Assembly: GCA_003854985.1 (NCBI GenBank)
Contig: RQOG01000136.1
Location: forward strand, 1-64,000
Reading direction: 5' to 3'
DNA length: 64,000 nt
From: Calditrichota bacterium
GTDB lineage: Bacteria > Calditrichota > Calditrichia > Calditrichales > Calditrichaceae
Part shown: positions 27,601 to 36,664 of the stretch, piece by piece
How positions within the stretch are numbered: the first letter of the stretch is position 1
Layout: each line of letters starts with the position of its first letter
Program-made: the position numbers and the translations under genes
Notes under the pieces: model-generated
What the model was told of the DNA's origin: nothing
Databases searched by the model: none
What the model saw: only the letters and a program-made list of their open reading frames with translations

Positions 27601-30600
27601 TCGGACAATCTCCTGCCGATCCTGAAAATAGAATCTTTACCTTATCCGGAGAAGATCAGGTTTTAAGCACGGTATTCTTCAATAATAATGACATTGGCTG
27701 GCCTAAAATCGCCGTAACCCCGGATAGTGTTAATGTTACTTTATTTGAAGGTGATAGCACGTTAACAAATATGACAATCAGAAATGAAGGCCAGAAAGAT
27801 TTAAAGTGGCAGGCAGAAATTTCAAAAAGAACAAATAGTAATAAAAAACTTTCTGAACTCGCAAGGATAATTGATCCAAAACAGATTAAGATGAGTTATG
27901 CTGATTCATTAGCTTCATTTATAATTCCAGATTTGAACGCAGCAGAATTATCAAACGGATCTTTATATGGTTCTTTGGAAGAATCATATTTTTTTGACGG
28001 GTTCGAAGAAGGTAATTTTGATCAATGGACTATTGCAGGGGGCACATATACCCGTGAAGTGACCAAAGAGACTTCTGCACAGGGTAAATATAGTTTTAAA
28101 CAGGATGGATCTGGCAGTCATTTTTCTGGCGTTTATACCCAGTTTGAATCCTGCTCTCCTGAAGATATAAGCTTTTATGTAAGACCTTCCGGTAATAATC
28201 CGCATTGTTATTATGTAATAGGCGATAATAATATTCAGAGTAATGTGGGCATTATCTTTTTCTATGCTTATAACGGTGTTTTCAGAATCTATACAGATGA
28301 AAGAGTAGCCGAAGTGCCTTATGCAAGTGATGAATGGTATTTTATAGAATTTAAAAATGTCGATTTTGTGTCTAAAACATTTGACTATTATATCAATTCC
28401 GAATTGATCGCCTCTCAGTTCCCCTTCCGCTCAAAAACTTCGTCAGCAGTGACAATGGTATATTTATATAATTATTCTTCTTCAGCAACTGCCTTCTATG
28501 ATAATATTGCGGTTGGGGAATATAGTTCTTTTAAATTCATCGGCGTTAGTCCCGATTCAGGGTTATTAGCCCCATCATCTGAAGAGGTACTGCAGATTAA
28601 AGTGAACGCTAAAGAAATGAAATGGGGCGTTTATGAAAAATCCATATTAATTTCTTCGAATGATCCCTTAAATCCCCAAGTAAATATTCCGCTGACAATA
28701 GAAGTATTAATGAAAGATCCGCCGGTTATTCAGGTAAATCCGGACAGTATTTGTAATACTATTACCGAGGGCGATAGCGTTTTAAGTTTAATGACCATAC
28801 ATAATGCGGGCACAGGTGATCTTGAATATCAAATTTCTCATCAGACGAGCAGACCGGACGCATCTTACTTGATATCTGTTCCGGAAAGCAGCGTAAGCTA
28901 TCGTCCCGATAAGAATTCTCCGGATGATGTACGTTCAGTTAAAGCGGCTGAATTTCAATTGGATGCGGATGATTTATCCGGAGTGACAATTATGTGGGAT
29001 ATCGCTCACGGACAAAGCAGTTATTCTTCCTGGTCAACATTTATAAATGCATTGATTACACGCGGGGCGAATGTTGTTATAAATTCGTCGCCAATCACAG
29101 AAACGGTATTAGCGGATGTCGATGTTTTCTATTCGATTGATTTATATAATAATTTCACATCCGCTGAGATTCTTGCTTTGTCTGATTGGATTAAAACCGG
29201 AGGCGGAATGCTCATCGAAAGTGATGGATCCTATACCTATTTCAACAGCCTGCTATCCAGTCTTGATGCAGGTATTGTTATCACCGGTTCCGGCGGCTCA
29301 TCGGGAAGCACATCAAATATTTATCCGCATGAAGTGACAAAGGATGTGAATACGGTTTATTTTTCGGGTCCTATGGCAAATATTTCTTCGGTCTCTGGAA
29401 GCGCTCAGAAATTAGTTGATGATTCCTATAACAGAACGCTTGCCGCCTGCAGTAATATCCAGGGCGGAAACATAGTTGTTATTACGGATGAAATATTCTA
29501 CAATAGTTATATTACCACCGAAGATAATTTATTACTTGGTAACCAAATTATTGACTGGCTTGCGGGAGGCGGTCCATGGCTTTCTTATATGCCTGCCGAA
29601 GGCGTTATTGTTCCCGGCGATGAGCATCGGATAAAAATCTGGCATAAAGCAACCAGCTTAAAACAGGGTGAATATTCAGCCGTGCTGAAAATCGAATCCA
29701 ATGACCCCGTAAAGCAGGAAGTATATGTGCCAAACAACCTTACCGTCTTATTGCCAGATCCGCCTGAAATTATTACCAGTCCGGATAGTATCTTTATTAC
29801 TCTTGATTTGGGCGACAGTGCAATACATCATATAACCATCGAAAACGAAGGAATCGGAAATCTGAACTGGCAGGCGGATTATAAATATGTCGACAAAAGC
29901 GAATTGTCTTTGAGTTATTTAATGGCTGAAACAGACTTATATAAAAAGTATAAAAAGAATGTCAGGTTTGAAGAACTGAATGATTCATATAATTCAGGAC
30001 CTGCTAAGGTTGGACCTATCCCTTTATCTGTAATGAATGCCCAGACGGGTTCAACAAAAATAGTAGCCTGGGTAAAATATACGGATATGGATGGCGAATA
30101 TCAGAATGTGCTGAATGCTATTTCCCAGTATTATACCAATTACACGATTTCTACTACAACTACGTCAGATGCGAGTGTTCTTAAAAATGAACTAAATACT
30201 GCGGACGTCTTTTTAATTCCTGAACAGGAAACCGGTGGATCAAAGACAGAATTTTCGAATCTCGGTTCTGCCTGGAAAAATGTCTTACAGGATTTTGTTA
30301 AGAATGGCGGCGCTGTGATCCTTTGTGGTTCGGTTAACGGTTCCGAATATATTTTAAGTCAAAGCGACTTAATGCATTTAAATTATACGAACTATTCAGT
30401 TTCATCAAACATGACTGTATGGAATCAGGATCATTATCTTACAAAAGGATTTCCTTCTTTAATACCTGTAAATAATCTCACGGTATTCTATAGTATTTCC
30501 GATATCGACGCTGAAAAATTAGCCGGCAAATCGTCTTCTACTGAAGTGGCAATAGCCGCCAGAAGTATCGGAAGAGGGCATGTGGTAGCGCTTGGATATG

Positions 30601-32516
30601 ATTATTATGCTTTTGATGATTATGCCGCAAAATTAATCGCCAATGCGGTGCAATGGACTTCAAGTTTAAGCTGGTTGAGCCTGTCTCCTGACCAAGGAAT
30701 TGTGAGTCCATCCGGCGCTGTCAATATAGATGTTCATGTTAATACAAAGGACTTGTTAGATGGCTTTTATCATGCGGACATCATTATTGAAAGTAATGAT
30801 TTTGATGAACCGGAAATTATTATTCCCCTTGAGTTAACGGTTATCGGTTCGCCAAAAATATACACAAAAAATGATGAAATGGATTTTGGCAATGTAATTA
30901 TCGGCGACAGCGTCAGCCAGGATTTAAAAATCTATAATATCGGTTCCAAAGCGCTTGAAATAAGCGAATTACAGGTTCAGCAAGCGCAGTTTATTATTGA
31001 TCCTGTGGGATTTAGTATTGCGCCTTTTGACAGCCAGGTGGTTACCGTTTGGTTTAATCCGGATGAAGCGCTAAGCTGTCATGATACATTGACGATTCTG
31101 AACAATGATACTACCTTAAAAATAGCCGTATGTGGAACGGGCTGTTATCCTCCGGATATTTTTGTATCCACGGATAGTATTGGGGTTAATCTGGTTTTAG
31201 GCGACAGTACAAACAACAGTTTTTTAATCTTTAATAACGGGTTAGGAAATCTGAATTGGGAAATCGTTTTTGGAAATTCTAGTATTATGCAGAATAATTA
31301 TACGCTTAGTTTAATTGAAAACCCGTCAACAAAGCCAATGGATGAAGAAGGCGCCGTTGAACCCGAAGTTACCCGGAGAAATTATCCCATCACAGCAGAA
31401 TTAAGCAATTTAAGCGGCGTAAAAATCCTCTGGGATAATACACATGGTCAGGGATCATATGGCAGCTGGAGTACTATAATTGCCGATCTTACATTGAGAG
31501 GCGCACAAATAACGGAAAACCAAAATTCGATCACAAACAGAATCCTTGACGATTATAATATATTCTGGACCAAGGATATTACTATTAGTTATACAACCGC
31601 TGAAATTGAAACAATTAAAAACTGGGTTTTAAATGGCGGTTGCTTAATTATGGAAGGTGATGATAATCTCAGTCTGGAGAGCTTTAACGGTATTTTAACC
31701 TCTTTGGAAGCGGGATTTCTTTATAATCAGGCAAATGGTTATTCCGGGATTACCACCAATATTTCTTCTCATGAAACAACAATGAATGTTGATGAAATAA
31801 CGCTGCCGGGGAATCTGGCAACTATTTATAAAACAGATGCGCAGGCAATTATGCTTATTTATGATCAGAGTTTAAATGGAAATACAGCTTATGCTCCGGC
31901 CGGAAATGGAAAAGTAATGGCCATGGCCGATGAACTGATGAGCGATATAAGCATTTATTCATCGGATAACCAGTTGTTCGCGAACCAGGTTTTTGATTTT
32001 ATGGCTAAAGGATTGCCTGGCTGGCTGGACATCTCGCCATTGAACGCTGTTACCTTGCCTGAGGATTCAAATTCGGTTTCTGTTAAAATTAATGCAAAAA
32101 ATTTAAAAGCCGGCGAATATGCTTCTATGATTTCTGTTTTATCAAATGATCCCGATCAGCCGGAAGTATATATCACGGTTTCGCTGAGAGTAAATAATCC
32201 GGATGCTATAGTAAATAGCGTTAGCGGTTTACTGCCAAAGGCCTTTGAACTGCATCAAAATTTCCCCAATCCGTTTAATCCGTCTACGACGATTAAATTT
32301 GATCTGCCTGAAAACAGTAAGGTTATATTAAAAGTATATGATGTGCTTGGGCGGGAAGTTGCCACTTTGATAAACCGGGATTTATTGGCCGGTTTTCATC
32401 ATGTGGTGTGGAATGGTAAAACAAATGCCAATAGCCAGGCTGCGACGGGCATTTATTTTATCAGATTGATTACGGATCAATATGTAAAAACACGGAAAAT
32501 GATGATGCTGAAGTAG
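24699..32516 (+). CDS. Giant modular subtilisin-like (S8) surface protease with T9SS sorting domain
   Basis: 2605 residues. A signal peptide and an inhibitor-like propeptide precede an S8 domain with an intact triad: Asp163 (IIDTGVDYDHPDL), His218 (GHGTHCAGTVG) and Ser391 (GTSMATPAVSGAAAL). Beyond it lie repeated Ig-like modules opening with a xxxSPDSxxxTLxxGDS pattern near residues 555, 1004, 1344, 1691 and 2154, plus a variant near 2054; many are closed by a GxYxAxIxIxSND(P/F) strand. Inserted between them are a nidogen-like beta-domain (about 630-800), a starch-binding-like module (about 885-1000) and a concanavalin-like domain (about 1090-1290). There are also two copies of a glutamine-amidotransferase-like fold and a third, diverged one near 1785. 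The C-terminus (FPNPFNPSTTIKFD to KMMMLK) is a T9SS sorting domain. Probably a cell-surface protease/adhesin. Confidence 0.93.
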   Translation: MLKSLQTITLFFCLFSFSMGQIQASGESAKGELLISFTEGVSETEIQDLLNSYEFEKIKQFKIVPNTYLVRQKSVSTRTMATQNEYDQLHTIKNQIDRESSVQLSSMNFRYYAIKTPNDPGLQGVYAMNNTGQTGGTTDADIDAVEAWDVNTGRKDIIVGIIDTGVDYDHPDLINNIWKNPGETPSNGIDDDGNGYIDDIYGWDWAYSDNDPSDYCGHGTHCAGTVGAVGNNGEGVAGVCWNVKIMALKFLDDYGSGYSSNAISALEYAANMGAHLTSNSWGGGSYDVMLETAIANSNILFIAAAGNSGTNNDYNPHYPSSYEVDNIIAVAATDHNDLKADFSCYGLTSVDLAAPGVNILSTKPDKPTDISFGSPGWGLSSTYYGVISGTSMATPAVSGAAALIYSRNPSISWQEAKAALMDNVDLIPSMSGMTVTGGRLNVFNAVKSVGSGIVFTPDSLNFGLIGIGESKTLSMVISNYTDSLQNINITSDNNVFELSQELINLPAYENATLEITYIPANVQNYTATLTCSYSDSIKYITISGSADYLPNIEISPDHFKFELSSNDSSEQVLTISNTGTVDLSWNISGQLTSNLAVDVYPQHYYQPISKNSPDSRIGKQVLTNSGGPDGFGYAWLDSDEENGLTFEWIDISSTGIEINGFSDDNFVGPYPVGFEFPFYGDSYEEFYIGSNGLVGFGQAEGYQNPNNYPIPRELSPNNFIAWFWDDLAPNNANVFYQSFDDYLVIQFQDYEQFGSDGAVNAEIILYRNGSVKLQYLSFENDIDVLHATVGIENAAGDDGLEIVFNNSYLHDSLAVFISASNWLSVSENSGIINPGSSQNINIKVNTKNLLPGTYYSCIQVFSNDEDKSPLAIPVEMTIDAQNITFSANMSLYELAGYFDPDINDEVFVSGSFNEWAIDSYYALSETGPDIYGAQFPMYGNTGDTVRYKFFVKTGNGRFLPNDGWEENVGQSPADPENRIFTLSGEDQVLSTVFFNNNDIGWPKIAVTPDSVNVTLFEGDSTLTNMTIRNEGQKDLKWQAEISKRTNSNKKLSELARIIDPKQIKMSYADSLASFIIPDLNAAELSNGSLYGSLEESYFFDGFEEGNFDQWTIAGGTYTREVTKETSAQGKYSFKQDGSGSHFSGVYTQFESCSPEDISFYVRPSGNNPHCYYVIGDNNIQSNVGIIFFYAYNGVFRIYTDERVAEVPYASDEWYFIEFKNVDFVSKTFDYYINSELIASQFPFRSKTSSAVTMVYLYNYSSSATAFYDNIAVGEYSSFKFIGVSPDSGLLAPSSEEVLQIKVNAKEMKWGVYEKSILISSNDPLNPQVNIPLTIEVLMKDPPVIQVNPDSICNTITEGDSVLSLMTIHNAGTGDLEYQISHQTSRPDASYLISVPESSVSYRPDKNSPDDVRSVKAAEFQLDADDLSGVTIMWDIAHGQSSYSSWSTFINALITRGANVVINSSPITETVLADVDVFYSIDLYNNFTSAEILALSDWIKTGGGMLIESDGSYTYFNSLLSSLDAGIVITGSGGSSGSTSNIYPHEVTKDVNTVYFSGPMANISSVSGSAQKLVDDSYNRTLAACSNIQGGNIVVITDEIFYNSYITTEDNLLLGNQIIDWLAGGGPWLSYMPAEGVIVPGDEHRIKIWHKATSLKQGEYSAVLKIESNDPVKQEVYVPNNLTVLLPDPPEIITSPDSIFITLDLGDSAIHHITIENEGIGNLNWQADYKYVDKSELSLSYLMAETDLYKKYKKNVRFEELNDSYNSGPAKVGPIPLSVMNAQTGSTKIVAWVKYTDMDGEYQNVLNAISQYYTNYTISTTTTSDASVLKNELNTADVFLIPEQETGGSKTEFSNLGSAWKNVLQDFVKNGGAVILCGSVNGSEYILSQSDLMHLNYTNYSVSSNMTVWNQDHYLTKGFPSLIPVNNLTVFYSISDIDAEKLAGKSSSTEVAIAARSIGRGHVVALGYDYYAFDDYAAKLIANAVQWTSSLSWLSLSPDQGIVSPSGAVNIDVHVNTKDLLDGFYHADIIIESNDFDEPEIIIPLELTVIGSPKIYTKNDEMDFGNVIIGDSVSQDLKIYNIGSKALEISELQVQQAQFIIDPVGFSIAPFDSQVVTVWFNPDEALSCHDTLTILNNDTTLKIAVCGTGCYPPDIFVSTDSIGVNLVLGDSTNNSFLIFNNGLGNLNWEIVFGNSSIMQNNYTLSLIENPSTKPMDEEGAVEPEVTRRNYPITAELSNLSGVKILWDNTHGQGSYGSWSTIIADLTLRGAQITENQNSITNRILDDYNIFWTKDITISYTTAEIETIKNWVLNGGCLIMEGDDNLSLESFNGILTSLEAGFLYNQANGYSGITTNISSHETTMNVDEITLPGNLATIYKTDAQAIMLIYDQSLNGNTAYAPAGNGKVMAMADELMSDISIYSSDNQLFANQVFDFMAKGLPGWLDISPLNAVTLPEDSNSVSVKINAKNLKAGEYASMISVLSNDPDQPEVYITVSLRVNNPDAIVNSVSGLLPKAFELHQNFPNPFNPSTTIKFDLPENSKVILKVYDVLGREVATLINRDLLAGFHHVVWNGKTNANSQAATGIYFIRLITDQYVKTRKMMMLK
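28968..29570 (+). repeat. Intragenic repeat copy 1 (amidotransferase-like domain)
   Basis: Codes for a ~200-residue unit beginning SGVTIMWDIAHGQSSYSSW and ending near NQIIDWLAGG. A second copy is at 31398-32010 in the same gene; the two share the order WDxxHGQxSYxSWSTxI, an Asp-Val/Tyr-Asn core, WIKTGGGMLIESD-type strand, and ISSHE/YPHE turn. No nucleophilic Cys of a true amidotransferase is evident, so a binding or structural role is more likely. Confidence 0.75.
31398..32010 (+). repeat. Intragenic repeat copy 2 (amidotransferase-like domain)
   Basis: Second copy of the ~200-residue unit (SGVKILWDNTHGQGSYGSW to NQVFDFMAKG). It is clearly homologous to copy 1 but diverged across its length, so the duplication is old. 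Confidence 0.75.
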
Positions 32517-32540
32517 TCCGCGGATTATTAATTTATCCAA

Positions 32541-32560
32541 GGATTAACACGGATTTACAC
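32541..32560. repeat. Tandem decamer GGATTAACAC / GGATTTACAC
   Basis: Two near-identical 10-base units in direct tandem, followed by GAAGAATTAC, just after the giant gene. It resembles the CACGGATTNACAC-type intergenic repeat seen around accessory genes in many environmental genomes (recalled, not checked). Confidence 0.5.
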
Positions 32561-32585
32561 GAAGAATTACTTTATGTAAAGATAT

Positions 32586-32607
32586 AAAGCCCCTGCGGGG
32601 GCTTTTT
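32586..32607 (+). terminator. Rho-independent terminator of the giant subtilase gene
   Basis: AAAGCCCC, loop TGCG, GGGGCTTTTT. An 8-pair GC-rich stem with a T-run, 70 bases after the stop. Confidence 0.92.
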
Positions 32608-32682
32608 GGTTTAATAGTCACATGCCGAAAAAATCTATTAGATAAATATGCAGGTCATCTGTTTTTTTTATAACTTTAAACC

Positions 32683-33363
32683 ATGAAAAATAAAACCATT
32701 TTATGTTTTGCCGCCCATCCCGATGACCTGGAGTATTCGTGCACCGCTACCCTTCACCTTTTAATAAAAGAAGGATATGAAGTTATCTATATCATTATTA
32801 CCAATGGTGAAAATGGATTTAAAATGGGCAGTTTGCCTCCCAAAGAGCGGGTCGCCATTCGCCGCCGGGAGCAAATTGAAGCCGCTGAAATGTTAGGCGT
32901 TAAGGAAACCCTGTTTCTTGATTACAAAGATGGTTTTCTTGACTATACGGAAGAATTAAGAGCCCGGTTAACCGGCTTTATTAAAAAATATAAACCGGAG
33001 TTTGTATTTGTTTTTGATCCCGCGAACGGTGAATTTGACAGTCTTAATCTCTTCCACAGGGATCACCGGAATATGGCGTTGGCTGTCTTTGATGCGTGTT
33101 TTGCCGCAAAGAATTTATGGATGTATCCCGGCGAGCCGCATCGTATTAAAACGTTATATTTTTACGGAACGCGCAAACCGAATTGTTTTGTCGATATTAC
33201 CGAACATATCGAATTAAAATTAAAACTGTTAGCCTGTCACAAATCGCAGTTTCCGGATTTTACGAAAATAGAACAATATATCCGGGAAGATATCTGCGCC
33301 GTCCATCCGGAATATAAATACAGTGAAGCCTTCCGCAAACTGGATATAGTGCAGAAAATATGA
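32683..33363 (+). CDS. PIG-L family zinc deacetylase
   Basis: A 226-residue LmbE/PIG-L-type enzyme. The metal motif AAHPDDLEYSC opens the protein, IIITNGENG and RRREQIEAAEMLGV are family blocks, and the third zinc ligand lies in HRDHRNMALAVFDA. Members remove the acetyl group from N-acetylglucosamine conjugates, for example in bacillithiol (BshB) or mycothiol synthesis or in glycolipids. No other thiol-synthesis gene is nearby, so the substrate is open. It may be first in a run of plus-strand genes through 37422. Confidence 0.92.
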   Translation: MKNKTILCFAAHPDDLEYSCTATLHLLIKEGYEVIYIIITNGENGFKMGSLPPKERVAIRRREQIEAAEMLGVKETLFLDYKDGFLDYTEELRARLTGFIKKYKPEFVFVFDPANGEFDSLNLFHRDHRNMALAVFDACFAAKNLWMYPGEPHRIKTLYFYGTRKPNCFVDITEHIELKLKLLACHKSQFPDFTKIEQYIREDICAVHPEYKYSEAFRKLDIVQKI

Positions 33364-33424
33364 AGATTTTTGGTTAAACTCGGGTATTTATTGCTCAATT
33401 AAAATCAACAGGAGCCTGATTCAT

Positions 33425-34552
33425 TTGGATACCACCACCATTAGGAAAAGGTTAAGCGATTCAAAATTAGTAAAACAATCCACACAATTTTACCACAAAT
33501 ATCAGCGCTGGACCCCGGCGGTTTCTTTTACCGCGGGATTTGCCTGGGATAATTTTACGCTAACGCGCATCGATGTACTTAGCGATAACCTGATCATGCT
33601 GGCCTACCTTATCGGCGCCGGCGTCTTTATTGCCCTGATCAACTTTGTCGAAGATAAAATTGTTACAAAACGGTGGCTTACAGAATATAGTCTATGGTAT
33701 CCTACCGTTATGCAGTTTTTCTTTGGTGGATTATTCAGCAGTTACTTTGTTTTCTATTTTCGCAGCGCCGCCTTTGTTAAAAACTGGTTATTCCTTTTAT
33801 TGCTTCTGGTGGTGCTCATCGGAAACGAATTTATTGAAAACCGCCTGACGAATATGAAATTACAGTTTTCGCTTTATTTTATGGCGGTGTTTTCCTTTTT
33901 CATATTTTTTATGCCAATCCTGTTGCACGCCATGAATGTATGGGTTTTCCTTTTTAGCGGCTTGCTAAGTCTGGCGCCAAGTATAGGTTTGGCCTATTTC
34001 ATCTTCCGGAAAAATACCAGACAGGATAAAAAACAGTTCCAAAGTATAACGGCGATTATACTATCGATTTTTGTATTGCTCAATATTCTGTATTTTCTTA
34101 ACTGGATTCCGCCGGTGCCGCTTTCTCTGAAAGACAGCGGTATTTACCATCACGTTTATCGGCAGGATGATAACTATATTGCTAAATTCGAAAAAGGCAG
34201 TTGGTATCATTTCTGGAAAAGTTCCGATAATACGTACCATTATGAAGAAGGCGATACGGTTTTTTGTTATGCGGCCGTTTTTGCGCCCACGCGTCTGGAT
34301 AAAAAAATTATTCATCACTGGCAATTATATAATAATAAAAAAAGCGAATGGCTGACTACAGACCGGATGTCCTATGAAATCCGCGGCGGCAGGGACGGCG
34401 GTTATCGGGGGTATTCTTATAAAAAGAATATTCAACCCGGGGAATGGCGGGTGGATGTGAAAACAGAACAGGGACAATTATTAGGCCGGATAAAATTTGA
34501 TCTGGTTCCGAAGAAAGATAAATCCATTGCTTTAAAAACGGTTTTGAAATAG
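33425..34552 (+). CDS. DUF2914 membrane protein
   Basis: 375 residues: about six hydrophobic segments in the first two thirds (from FVKNWLFLLLLLVVLIG to SITAIILSIFVLLNILYFLNW), then the DUF2914 domain at the C-terminus (VFCYAAVFAPTRLDKKIIHH, WQLYNNKKSEW, IRGGRDGGYRGYSYK, GEWRVDVKTEQGQLLG). The domain is extracytoplasmic and of unknown function. The start is TTG, with AGGAG 10 bases upstream and no better ATG near it. Confidence 0.88.
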   Translation: MDTTTIRKRLSDSKLVKQSTQFYHKYQRWTPAVSFTAGFAWDNFTLTRIDVLSDNLIMLAYLIGAGVFIALINFVEDKIVTKRWLTEYSLWYPTVMQFFFGGLFSSYFVFYFRSAAFVKNWLFLLLLLVVLIGNEFIENRLTNMKLQFSLYFMAVFSFFIFFMPILLHAMNVWVFLFSGLLSLAPSIGLAYFIFRKNTRQDKKQFQSITAIILSIFVLLNILYFLNWIPPVPLSLKDSGIYHHVYRQDDNYIAKFEKGSWYHFWKSSDNTYHYEEGDTVFCYAAVFAPTRLDKKIIHHWQLYNNKKSEWLTTDRMSYEIRGGRDGGYRGYSYKKNIQPGEWRVDVKTEQGQLLGRIKFDLVPKKDKSIALKTVLK

Positions 34553-34729
34553 AATTAAATTCTGCTGATACAGATATCTGATATTAAACAGGAAGACGGT
34601 TGAATTAGTATTTGGGCAAAGTAATGAATAAAATAATTTTCACATTGATTCTCTTTATAACCATTGCTATTTTCATTACATATATTAAACCTTGATAATA
34701 GCCTGAATAAATTTTTTACCGGAGGACAT

Positions 34730-35329
34730 ATGGAAAAATCATTTAAACCGCATAAAAAATATTTTTCTAAGGTATTGTTAATACAAGTATGTATAACGAT
34801 ATACTTGGTTTTATTCGTTTTACTGTTACATTTTATTATCAGCGCCGCCAGCGGTAATCTCGAGATCGCCAGGGGCTTTTGGATAGGTTTATTAATAACA
34901 ACTATTCTTCTATGGATCATCTCCACGCCAATAGCTTATTTATGGATAAAAAATCTTGAGTATGTTATTCAGAATGACCGGGTGCAGATTCATAAAGGTA
35001 TTCTGACAAAAACGCAGCAAAATATACCTTTCCGGGCCATTACCGATTTTGCTTTGGAGCGCACAATATTTGATCGTATGCTGGGTTTGGGTTCAATTAA
35101 AATACAAACAGCCGGACAATCGCATCAGCCCTCGGGCTATGAAGGTAAATTAGGGGGGTTAACGGACTATCATACCTGGCATGAAGAGCTGAGAAAAAAA
35201 GTTAAAGCGCTTTATCCGGTCGCAGAGATGGATTCATCAGAGGATAAATTACAAAGATCAGATGACGCGGTTTTGGAGCAGATATTGCAGGAGTTAAGAG
35301 AAATTAAAAGCATTATGGAAAAACATTAG
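34730..35329 (+). CDS. PH-domain (bPH2, YdbS-like) membrane protein
   Basis: 199 residues with two membrane helices (LLIQVCITIYLVLFVLLLHFII and IGLLITTILLWIIS regions), then a bacterial PH domain (YVIQNDRVQIHKGILTKTQQ, IPFRAITDFALERTIFDRMLG, GSIKIQTAG). It closes with a short coiled tail (LEQILQELREIKSIMEKH). The start at 34730 is fixed by a perfect GGAGG 5 bases before it; an earlier in-frame start at 34664 lacks one. YdbS-type proteins are membrane proteins of unclear role, linked in Bacillus to antimicrobial tolerance. Confidence 0.88.
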   Translation: MEKSFKPHKKYFSKVLLIQVCITIYLVLFVLLLHFIISAASGNLEIARGFWIGLLITTILLWIISTPIAYLWIKNLEYVIQNDRVQIHKGILTKTQQNIPFRAITDFALERTIFDRMLGLGSIKIQTAGQSHQPSGYEGKLGGLTDYHTWHEELRKKVKALYPVAEMDSSEDKLQRSDDAVLEQILQELREIKSIMEKH

Positions 35330-35440
35330 CTATAAAAATCCGGTTATGAACCATAAGTCTGATATCTATCTATATTTGGTTTTAGGCAAAAATAACCTAA
35401 ATTTGGGCATTAAATTTCTAACGAATAATATGAGGTCAGT

Positions 35441-36664
35441 TTGAAAATACTATCTGTTGTAATTACTGCGATGGCCTTTATTCTATCTGCCTGCCAGCCG
35501 CATGTTAAAATTGACCAGGGAATATCTATTCCGGATATAAGGGTTTTAATAGAGGTCTGTGATGAGTTGGATTCTATTGAATTCAAAGGAACCTATACCT
35601 TAAGATCAGAGGAAGCAAATTACGAGTTTGGCGGCAATAACCGGAATATATATATCAAACCTTTGGAAAAGGGTTTCACCATTTTTAATCGCAATCGTAT
35701 TTTTAAATTTACAAATAATGACCAAATATCATTTATCCCTTCGGAAGTGACGGCCTCTTTTAAGTTAGGCCGAAATGCGTATCCTGGGGAATTGCAGATA
35801 TCGAAAAACAAGGATGGTTTTTTAAATATAGTTAATAAATCGAATATTGAAACCTATTTGCGTGGCGTTGTGCCGGCAGAAATTCCTACTTATAAAACGG
35901 AATATCTGGAGGCCATAAAATCTCAGGCTATTTGTGCCCGTACCTATGCTCTTAAAAAAATGGAAAAGAAAAAGGATATATTTGATGTTTATGGAGATGT
36001 AAACGATCAGGTCTATTCCGGTTTATCCGGCCAAAACAATCTTGCTAATCACGCCATTGACGGCACCCGCGGCTCAGTGCTTATGTATAATAACGAATTA
36101 GCCGAAATATATTATCACTCGACATGTGGCGGATTATTGGAAGCCAGTGAAAATGTGTGGCCGGACGCCAAATTACCCTATATGAATGTCCGGCAGGATG
36201 CGCTTGGTGATCGCTTTGCCTGTCAGGGGTCACCTGTTTTTAGATGGAAAGAAAGCTTTTCAATGGATGAACTGGATTCATTATTCAAAGTAAACTACAA
36301 TTATTCTTTGTTAAACGCAGAAATTAAGGATACTACATATATTGACTTAAAGATAAATTCGATCAGCAGGACACCGGGAGGCAGAGTACAATCATTGAAA
36401 TTGGTATACGGAGACCGTGAATTTTTTCTGGAAGGAATGCAGATAAGAAAATTTTTCAGCAAGAATAGCAGAAATTTAAAAAGTACACTTTTCACTTTAA
36501 AAGTGCAGAACGATACTTTACTTGTATTTGAAGGAGGCGGATTCGGCCACGGTGCCGGCATGTGCCAGTGGGGCGCGCTATATATGGCTGAACAGGGATT
36601 TAAATATTATGACATCTTAGTAAATAAATATTTTCGGGGAACATATCTAAAGAAGGTATATTAA
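35441..36664 (+). CDS. SpoIID/LytB domain lipoprotein (peptidoglycan lytic transglycosylase family)
   Basis: A lipobox (MAFILSAC) makes it a lipoprotein. The SpoIID domain is complete: LRGVVPAEIP with the catalytic Glu147, EAIKSQAICARTYAL, DVYGDVNDQVYSG, AEIYYHSTCGG, and the closing GFGHGAGMCQWGALYMA. SpoIID of Bacillus cuts glycan strands denuded of stem peptides; LytB homologues boost amidases. The start is TTG with GAGGT ahead of it. The next gene overlaps by one base and carries two SPOR domains, which bind exactly such denuded glycans, so the pair probably acts together in cell-wall remodelling at division. Confidence 0.93.
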   Translation: MKILSVVITAMAFILSACQPHVKIDQGISIPDIRVLIEVCDELDSIEFKGTYTLRSEEANYEFGGNNRNIYIKPLEKGFTIFNRNRIFKFTNNDQISFIPSEVTASFKLGRNAYPGELQISKNKDGFLNIVNKSNIETYLRGVVPAEIPTYKTEYLEAIKSQAICARTYALKKMEKKKDIFDVYGDVNDQVYSGLSGQNNLANHAIDGTRGSVLMYNNELAEIYYHSTCGGLLEASENVWPDAKLPYMNVRQDALGDRFACQGSPVFRWKESFSMDELDSLFKVNYNYSLLNAEIKDTTYIDLKINSISRTPGGRVQSLKLVYGDREFFLEGMQIRKFFSKNSRNLKSTLFTLKVQNDTLLVFEGGGFGHGAGMCQWGALYMAEQGFKYYDILVNKYFRGTYLKKVY

